Shown here one piece after another: positions 54,901 through 64,000 of a stretch of DNA of 64,000 nucleotides (position 1 is its first letter; every line of letters starts with the position of its first letter). The position numbers and the translations under genes were made by a program. The notes below the pieces were generated by a model. That model was not told the DNA's origin. It did no database searches and saw only the letters and a list, made by a program, of their open reading frames with translations. Source of the DNA: Tomocerus qinae. Lineage: Eukaryota; Arthropoda; Collembola; Entomobryomorpha; Tomoceridae. Location of the stretch: positions 38,295,909 through 38,359,908 of the forward strand of contig CM034547.1 in NCBI GenBank assembly GCA_020055645.1, in the 5' to 3' direction.

Positions 54901-57900
54901 TCATGTCCTGCTTGCACTTCACGAATTTGAGCGAATTATCTTCGAATATTAATCTTAATATTTATCTAACGATGCTTTTGTGTGAAATATTTAAAAAATT
55001 ATGTTAATAAAAGTGCTGACTACAATAAATACTTACTACGCGAGTGTCGAATCACGAATCAACCTTTTTTTTGTTTTATTCTGTAAAGCATAATGCATCT
55101 ACTTCAGCAGTTAATAGTTTGTTTTGATACTTTCTTATGGAGTTCGTAAATGGGTGCAAATTAATTGGCACACAGCACAAGTAAAATATTTATACGGTAA
55201 GGTATTCTATTATTATTGTATAGGCAATATTATGGCTCGAAAACCAGTGAAGTAGTTGAATTAATAAATTGCTTTTAACATCAAAATGCATACTCCGTTC
55301 CGTACTGTTTTATATTGGTTTCAGTATTACATAAAAGATTTAAGCTTCTTAGGGGTTAATGAAGCCATTTCTCCCATCTAATGTATAGAAAACTTTGGTT
55401 GTCGAATTCGTACATGTAGTGTTCAATAATGTATAGTCAGTATTTTTTAAATTAAAAAAGTAATTATTATTGTCCCATGATAGAACAAGAGGTCGCTAGA
55501 AATAGAAAGGTAGTAACTTCGTAGAAGATGAAGAGTAGATGATAAGAGAGCAAGATGAGACTGACAAAATAGTACAAATAAGATGCCCCAAGAAGATTGA
55601 TGATTCTCACCTGGATCCTTAATAACTGTTGAACAGTTAATTTTTAGGAACTTTCCACCATGCGTTCTAAAATGTACACGATTTTCAGCGGAACTCATAA
55701 CATAACCTTGACTTGTATTACATTTAAGGATTACCTTGACTTTGACTTCACAAGGTAAACTTTGACTGGACCATGGACTGTCGTCTCTGGTGACTTCATT
55801 TTAAATATGTCATAAAGTAATAATAAAAAAGCAAAATCAGTGAACAATTTCCCAAAGTAAACTGAATGAACTGAAAAAAGTACATGCAAAATATAGATTA
55901 CATTTTCATTGATCGTACGAAAAAAACAATTTCTTGATGACTTATATGAATAGTATTATGCAATAGTTAATAACGAGGTAGTCAGTACTTCATTTTTACT
56001 TCATTTTGATGTGAGATAAGGAGTACTATAAATGTCATGATGATATCTAACTTTTGCAATAGTATTTGAAAAACCATTCAGTCCAAAAATATTTTTCTAG
56101 CCAACTCCGTCTGATGGACAGATTGTATTCCCCATTTACTTGTCTATCACATAGTGCAAAGCGCAATATCTAGATGTTTGATAGTGTAACATCTTATAAA
56201 ATTGCCTTTTGGGGACATAGTCCATAGCACACATTTATTTTTAGTAGATATAATATATTGCACATAGGTAAAATTTAGACTATATCTAGAGATGCAGGAC
56301 ATTTAGCAGTCTTGTCTCCTTCGATTGCACTTTATTATGTGGGGATAATATTTTAACATTTCTGAAGCGTTCCATACCAGTTTCAGTCTCACACATGCGG
56401 TTAGAAAATGTAACCTCTATGACAAATGGGCACATATATCGTAACCAATGAATCTAGTTTTCCAATTTTGCACGTGTTTTTAGTATAAATTAAATAAGGA
56501 CGCCTCTAAGAATACAGATTCCACATTGTTAGCAAAATCTTTTTTATAGATATGCGTTAATACTTCATTAGTAAGTATTGTGGTGTTTGTAGGATAACTG
56601 TATCTGTATACATTATATTACTACTATTACGATAGTGTCGCGTATTATTACAGTCCTTCCTTCTTCCCTTGCACTTGAAGCATAATTTTATTGCAGTCAC
56701 GTCACATTTATCTCATATCAAGGAGCACAACTCCCATAGAGCAATCCCAATCACAGTTTCACATTGCACTGTACATAGATAATATATAACGAATACCTAC
56801 TTATTATAGATTCCCATTGCGTGTAATGATCTTAATCGTAAATGGAAGTAGTATATAGTTATATAATGTATAAGAAATCAAGTTGTTATCTGCCATGGAT
56901 ATGCATTGAGCCATATAGTACACTTGAGGCAGACACGAGGCCCTGATAGCGATAATATTATTTCAAGTTCAAAATCATGTATCAGAAGTGTGTATGGAGG
57001 CAATTCGCAACTTCAACCATCTCAATCCAGTCATTGATCATAAATATAAAAAATTTTGTCATTCTGTTTACTTTGCAACTCGAGCCGAAGAAGCTTTAGT
57101 TCTGCACGAGGCAATATGCAATATAACAGCTTATATTTCAACAAAAATTAAATGATCTTTATTAGATGTGTCTGGTCATCTAGCCAAACTTGTTTCCATA
57201 CACCGTTGGATATGTTTAGGTGTACTATTATCATTCTAGTTCCTATTACAGTGAATATAATCTTTTTGCTAAGGTTATCTTTGGTCAGTGTGATTATATT
57301 CACTCCTTATTGTCTCAAAATCTACACTTTTGACCCTAATTATGACTGGGTAACATTGGCCATATCTCAATTGATATTTTATTTAGCTATTAAAAATTAT
57401 GACTAGGATTTTTAACAGATAAAACCATAAACAATGTTATCTCCCTTGTACTGAATTAATTTGCAGCTGCCTAGTGTGTAAGTGCTCAGACTGTCACTGC
57501 ACTCCTTAGCTATAACACTACTACCAACAATATCGACAATCTCATAAAATATTCGGACAAGAAAAACAGTCACACAGCACCACATGAGAAAACAAATCAT
57601 AAAGCATCACGTAACGTCAAAAAATCTATACAAAGACTGCACAATGTACAGTTAGTACTTACCTACTGCAACATGGATTGAGATACTTTGTCGTATACAC
57701 GAAATGCACAACCTTTGGCAATGTAATAAAGAGAAGGAAAGAGCCTTTGGATTCTCAAGCTAAAAGGATTTAGATTATATGAAGGATTCAGTGCCAAATT
57801 TTAATGCAGAAATGAAAGCCACATAAACCTCATGTTCGTGTCGATGCTTAGAATCAGCATGAGACTAGGACAAAAATACAACTCAAGTATGTAAGCTCAG

Positions 57901-60900
57901 TAAGTGGAAGTTGAAAGAGTGCTCTCTCTCTACAAGTCTCAAGAGGGAAGGAAATGGCAGGCCAAAGTATGCATAGACGTTTCAATATCCCTGATAACCA
58001 GAAACTGCTTGAAAATTCCATATCACCATGTGGGCTCAACCACACTCTGCATCAACATCAAAAATGGAATAGATTTAGTAGCTGCTGACTCCACACTCCA
58101 AATTTCGGAGTATAACTTGACATTTGTATCCATAAAACATTTATTGCATAGCATAGTAATTTCTCACCTCACCTCTGTAAGGAAGGCATATTTTTACATC
58201 ACAGCTGTATATTGACAGCTGAGGATGTTTAATTAATAATCTAGCCACACAGAGATCAATCCGTATTGAAGACCTTGTTAGTTCGTTTGTCTCGTGCTCG
58301 CAATTTGTGACTTGTCAATAGGAAAGCGTTTATTACATTACAAAGCAAGGCTTGTTGTAATTTTTGAAAAGTATTGCAATGACAGTCAGCTACTTAAATA
58401 TAGCTGCCTTTAAATTCTGTCTTGCCTTGACTGTTAGCAAGAGAAAAGGAAAGCCAATCTAAGATTTTTTGGCAGCACAACTTTTTTGACACTATAATAA
58501 AGTACATCAAAGGAAGTAACCAGTCAGACTATTTTGAGTGGAGGAGTCGAGTACACTACATCCACACTCAAACCTGCATGAAGCCCGTTGTATAGTTTTT
58601 ATGTTTGTACTACTATTTTGTATCTGTACGTGGCTATTTGCCACTAGACATTTTCCTTTTCAGTGCTTTGGACTGCCTGGGTAAACGAACCGTGGACGTG
58701 ACGAGACTTTGTTGCGGATAACGTGACGGTGTTGCTGTTTGTGACACTATTTCGTAATTTGACTACATACAAGAGTGTCACTTCCAAACGTGCGATGACA
58801 ACCTACATGGTCGTTATTAGTGCGTCTTCCTATAAAACTAAATTCAAAATCATATACTTAATATACTCTATTACTACTATATAACAAATCCCAAACACTA
58901 TTTTCTAGTTAGCTTAAATTGGGACACTTCAACAGACTGACTGATCAAAAAAGCACATCTTTTCAAAGTTGTACAGTCGCGTCGTCGTTCGTATACAATA
59001 TCTTTCATTAGCCCTAACAAGATTTCAATGCCTGATTCTTTTCATTTGATAAAGTAGGTATGAAAAGTTCACTAATGAACCATTTTCGACTATTACATTG
59101 ACATGGTATAGCAATTTTCCTTACCAGGTACATAAAAATGAATACCTTTTAGTCTACTCTATCAAACTCATAAATCATTAACTACATTACATTAATAGAT
59201 CATAAAGTTTTCGTTACATGCAAAAAATACCATTTTATTGGATAATATACCTAGTTGTAGATAGGTACTTGGGGCTACTTTGAAGGTTAATTATTTTTTT
59301 TATCCTGTTTCATAATAGTTTGAACACAATGCTAAATTAAGAGATTATAAAATACAAGTATTGACAATATTAAACTGATAGTACTATATATCATACATTT
59401 GTGAATTAAAGGTACAAACCAAGATTGATGAGCTCTTAGTAATATTCATAAGTGTTTGTATAGTTTCAATATTTACATTCCTCTTTTTTGTAAATGAATA
59501 TAAGACCTAGAGTTATCGAATGGGTTTGCGGCCTACTATACTGATTACAATCTACAATGTGAGCACGTAATTATATAGTTCAGCATCGTACACCATAGAT
59601 ATGTGATTAACTCTCTACTAGTAGTTAGGTACGTCTAGTTGCAGTCAAGATTGAGAATGAGCTTTTTCGATTAACAATTTCTATGGATTAAGTAGATTCT
59701 GCGAGGAGAATACATTAACTTCACACTCGGAGCACTCTGCGAGTCACATGAGGTCATATAATTACTATTTAATAGCAGAAACATTTTTCTGCTGTAGATA
59801 GTGTAGCATAACTATATTGCATAATAATAATAACGCTTTGCATATGTTCTTAATCTCCGTAGATTTTTGTTTGTCTCACCAGCTTGAACGTTTTCTCATC
59901 CGTAAAAATAACACATCAACAAATAGGATTTAATTATCACTTGTAAAAGATACAAATCTCTTAAACAAATACTATTCAAGTAAGCATCTCTTGTTCATTT
60001 ATAAAACAGGAGCTAAACAACAATGCAAAATATGTTTTTGTGCTAAGACTACCCACATATCAACATTGTCATTCTTTGCGATGAAGGAGCAGATTAAACC
60101 AATGCATGTGTTTGTTCATGTTTTTTAATAATGTTTACAATAAGTATAATTACATCTTTTACCCCAAGATTAATGTGTTCAACGTTAGCAGATCATTTAG
60201 GACCTTAAGTACAACATTAACCGTTAAAATGGTAGATTGTTTTTTATAATAACATTATTACTCAATATTGACACTCAAACACATTGTGCTCAGTAATCTA
60301 TTTAAGGTACATGGACATGCATGTAAATATGTTTTGATATTTAATGAGCAGCAAATTGTGGAGATACCATCAGAAACTGAATTTTATACCTTTGTACTTA
60401 TTCCTAATGGGTTATTTGTAAACAGTTTGCATCATAAATTATTAGAAGAATTCAGTGATGCAAAACCAAATAAAGATTGATTGACTGATAGTGGATTTCT
60501 ATAAATATTTACTGATTTACCTCGACTATACAAATCTTATGCATAATAAATTATCTTTTTTAAGAAATTGTTGGTGTACATAGGGTACTTACGCAATTGT
60601 TAGTACCATATACAACCAGCGTCTACTAGGCTATAATATTCAACATCACAATGGGTATTGAACTATGTACTTTATTATAGTAGCTTATATTTATGTAGGA
60701 ATAAACAGGTGATACCTATTTCAATTCAAAGCTTCTAAAACGTACATATTTTACGTAGAAAGATTCATGCAATATGTAACATGGGAAATTCTACTTCGTG
60801 CATTTCTATTACTTTAAGGGGATCATATCTGAAGCGTGCAGCACAAAATAAACTTTCAGATAGGTCTAATAATAACAGAATGAATAATCCGTTTATTATA

Positions 60901-61682
60901 GGCAAGGCTTTATACTTTGGTGCCTTCGTGTACAAATTACACACAAAAGTTGAGGAATTTAAAGAAAGTATGACTTTGAGCAAATTTGACAAGAATATAC
61001 GAGGGGAGTGGGATAAATCGAGTAGCTAGTATTATATAGTCTACTACATCTTTAGTGTTTGCTATGTCACTCACACACACATTGATATATGCCCTTTCGA
61101 TTTGCTACTATCAAAAGCAAGATCAAAAGCATTGAAAACACTCCCATTGATTACTTTGTGGTTTATTAAAATTTTGTTCTTAAGAAAATCCCTTAGAACC
61201 TTCATAGCTATAATAATGACTAATATTATTATATATTCTGTATATTAACCTATGCATTTTCCTACACAAGTCATTCATGTGCGATTGCTATGAATCGTTA
61301 TTGTTGGTTAGTAGAAATACATAACTTGAGGTTTGTATTTTAATGAGGTACATATATAGCTTGAAGCTTGTGAGTAATAACAGGATATTGAAGTAGATAA
61401 TACATAATAAGCAACTCACACTCACTCACAAGTAGGTACGCAAAAAGTAAAATTGTTTAGTGTGGTTCTTTTGTGTAGAAAATGGCATAATATACATTAG
61501 CAATGATATTCGCACATTCCTCTGCCTTTGGATATCCGTTGAATAGGTATATGGGTGGAAGGAACATTGCAGTTTTCTTATGGATGCATTATTGAATGAG
61601 CCCCTTTCATCGCCAAATTAAAGGCCACGCCATTAGATAACCCTTCCTCTCACACTCGACTCACACTCCTCACCTATTTACA
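51912..61682. other. Long gene-free region after milton
   Basis: AT-rich, with no recognised coding exon or transposon. Short frames (57152-57406, 57904-58215, 60268-60480) lack domains and mostly start from non-ATG codons. An 82-codon ATG frame at 60781-61029 starts MGNSTSC, which would suit N-myristoylation, but has no other support. It could be milton 3' UTR, intergenic DNA or an intron of a gene beyond the window. Confidence 0.45.
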
Positions 61683-61804
61683 ATGGAAGACAGTCCATTA
61701 TGGTGGCAGAGTAGGATAGGAGCCAACATAAATATTATTGTGTGCAGTGCAATGACAACACGACGACGACGACAATGCACCTCAAACTGTCCATTTGAAT
61801 GCAG
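61683..61804 (+). other. Candidate first coding exon of a downstream gene
   Basis: ATG 61683 opens 40 codons (MEDSPLWWQSRIGANINIIV start, then TTRRRRQCTSNCPFEC) to a perfect-consensus donor GCAG/GTACGT at 61805, phase 2. The four-Arg run comes from a CGA repeat. No homology is recognised and no partner exon was found before 64000. Confidence 0.25.
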
Positions 61805-64000
61805 GTACGTACTATTCCATTATATATTGCATTAGCCATTGTTGTTGCGAAGAGTCAAGTCGTCAGTTGAAGTTGAGTGCGATATTCTTCCGCCGTTCTT
61901 TTTCTCCTGGCCATTTGGCTTTTGCTTACTAAACTACCTTCCTTTAAATCCTCTGTCTTCTTGTCAAAATATTTCATCAATCTGCCGTTTTCCACTCCAC
62001 TCACTTGCTACACTTCATATACCCGTCTACATCTACACCTCACAAATAACAAGGTACTTTACACATACATAAAATATCACTTAGTTCCAACGAGACATGA
62101 CACCTATCAATTTTACTCTCACATCTTGACACTGATACACATACATAGTGATAAGTGTGTAGTCGCATCTGATCTACACTCTGCCTTACACTCCTCTCTT
62201 CCTACTTACAAAGTTCGAGTTGAGACAGAAATTCATTTTCGCTTTACATTTGTCTCGTTGTCTTAAGCTGCTATTAACCATCTAAATTCTTTATATTCCC
62301 TGAACTTGGATACATTTAGAAGTAGAGCAAAATAACCCATAACCTAAGCTATTTTCTGGCTTTACTGACATAATTTTAAGTGCATTTTTACTAAAAATAA
62401 CATTGGAAAGGTAGGTCAAAAGTGCTATCAAGTAAATCTTATCCTCACCGAAAATTGTACAAATAGGTAAGGTATTCGTTATATTTATCACCAAGAATTC
62501 ATTTATTGGAATGCTAATACGGATTCTAGTTGTCAATCAATTCTTTTTATATTGTTATATAGTTTGCTTATATTATTGAGATACTATTATATAGGACCAA
62601 TTAGACATTTCATTTATTATAGAATTTTTTTTTCCAATTTGCACATGGTGTCATGTAAAAAATGAGACACCTTTGTAGCATGTGATGCCTTTTCAATCTG
62701 TTTGTATAACTTTGAGACTTTGAGAGACGGTTGAACAATAAATTAAAGGAAAGGTTAAATATAAATACGTCTGCTTTTTAATACATTTTATCCTTCAAAG
62801 AGCTGAAGAATAAATCATCATTTGGAGTTTGGACATATTCAGCTAGCTGTCAATTAGCAACAAAATTCATATTTACATGCACATACCTAATTTATAGATC
62901 TGCTTTTAATATTGTGAGATTGCGACATGTATGCTAATATTAAGTAATGAGCACCGCATCCAATGAAATTGCACAATGTAGCTATCTAAATGGATTTTTC
63001 AATTACAATGTGCGTTGGAATATAAATACACCTGGTCCGAATCAAACTGGATTTATGAATAGATAGTTAATAGTTGGGCACAATTGTACATTTTTTCTCC
63101 TTATTGTACACCAGATAGAAAGGTTAATACCTCCAAGGGATAGATTAAACCAGAAATTGAACAAAAAATCATTAGATCCAGACATTTGCTCATAGGGACG
63201 TATTTAGAGAGAATTTCTCAAGGGTTTTTTCAATACTGTTCTGACGCAGAAGAATTCAACCTAAAAAGAGCTATAATCTGACACTGGAAGCGAGAAACAT
63301 TTTTTTGATTTTCGGAATAAAGTCCCCTCCCCACTTAATAGCACTTTTAAACTAACCATTAATAATTTATGCGTTATAATTGAAATTTCAGATTATTCTG
63401 TAGGTTTTAAAGGCAACAATCAACCACTTGGTTTTAAGTATATTTGAATGAGTATACAGTTTTAGTGAATAATAAATTCATGCATATTACATAAAAGAAT
63501 ATAATAATACATAGAAGTGTCTGCAATTAAAAAAATGTTCATGCAAATGTAGAAAATGGGTATGGAGCTACTTTTAGTTATGCTGTTGTCACAATTAATG
63601 TTTAAAATAGAATATACAAGGACAAATACCTGGATAATATTTCAATGTATACGTGGGCAAACTTAATAGAACGATATATACCTATTTGTACAGATGTGAT
63701 CAAAATGACATAATAGGTAAGCGTGTTTCCATTTGTGTTATCCATTTGACTGTAAAATATTGCTTTGGCGAAGAATGTGGCTGTTTAATGTTTAATACCA
63801 AAGGTGTAATTAATATCTATGCGGTTTGGGGAGACAAATCGTTTGTTGTTGGCAGATATTTATAGCCTTCTCCTTTAACTCGACTTGAACTTGACTGTCC
63901 AACAAAAGTTATTTAAAAGTCAAGCAGGAAAAGATGTACTTTGCTCCGTGTGAACATAAATAATTTTTGAGCATTTTTGGACGTGATGCAATTCAAGGCA
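61805..64000. other. No gene seen
   Basis: AT-rich sequence; short frames at 61839-62266, 62291-62536 and 63653-63865 show no recognisable protein. If 61683-61804 is an exon, this is its intron. Confidence 0.4.

Noticed and set aside
60781-61029. 82-codon frame starting MGNSTSC as a myristoylated small protein
   Set aside because: Only the start motif is suggestive; there is no homology, no splice context and many frames of this length occur by chance in this window.

Overview
This window looks like nuclear DNA of an AT-rich, repeat-rich invertebrate, most likely an arthropod. The evidence is eukaryotic splice sites, AATAAA-type poly(A) signals, introns from 77 bp to 8.6 kb, a milton/TRAK gene, and abundant LINE, SINE, hAT, Tc1/mariner and Helitron-like sequence. 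I cannot name the species. No bacterial operon, CRISPR array or phage was seen.

Three host genes, all on the + strand, carry convincing coding sequence. (1) An intronless CHMP7 (ESCRT-III) gene at 1507-2790. (2) A three-exon gene at 22461-30394 for a nuclear protein with one C2H2-like zinc finger and two AT-hooks; I do not recognise its family, but all splice phases agree. (3) milton/TRAK, the kinesin/Miro mitochondrial adaptor, from about 36.46 to 51.71 kb. A long amino terminus is encoded by exons near 36.5 and 37.4 kb. A short amino terminus starts inside a composite exon at 46039. Both feed a shared coiled-coil and TRAK-type carboxyl region of nine coding exons.

Between CHMP7 and the zinc-finger gene (about 3.6-22.2 kb) lies a dense nest of transposons whose insertion order can be read from target-site duplications (TSDs). 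A long inverted-repeat element (3961-11778) is broken by a tRNA-headed SINE (4830-10091, 11-bp TSD). The SINE is broken by a full-length LINE (5092-9941, perfect 13-bp TSD) with two open ORFs. To the right are a Tc1/mariner-like element with very long inverted arms and a decayed transposase, two hAT MITEs with perfect 8-bp TSDs, a 1.2-kb hAT element and a CCGTATT-ended TA-inserting family nested in each other, a 42-bp minisatellite and several fold-back palindromes.

Intron 1 of the zinc-finger gene holds three head-to-tail copies, plus rearranged partial copies, of a Helentron/DINE-like element. Each copy carries a 40-bp satellite array and a 3' hairpin. These copies sit inside another dispersed repeat. 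A further partial copy is cut by the left window edge. milton intron DNA contains a fold-back mariner remnant (38701-39596). The last 12 kb (51.9-64 kb) shows no convincing gene.

The most interesting points are: a LINE whose ORF1 and ORF2 share one frame separated by a single TGA, with no usable AUG for the endonuclease; the satellite-bearing rolling-circle-like arrays; mariner elements whose inverted arms have captured transposase amino-terminal coding sequence; and the composite exon that makes two milton amino termini.
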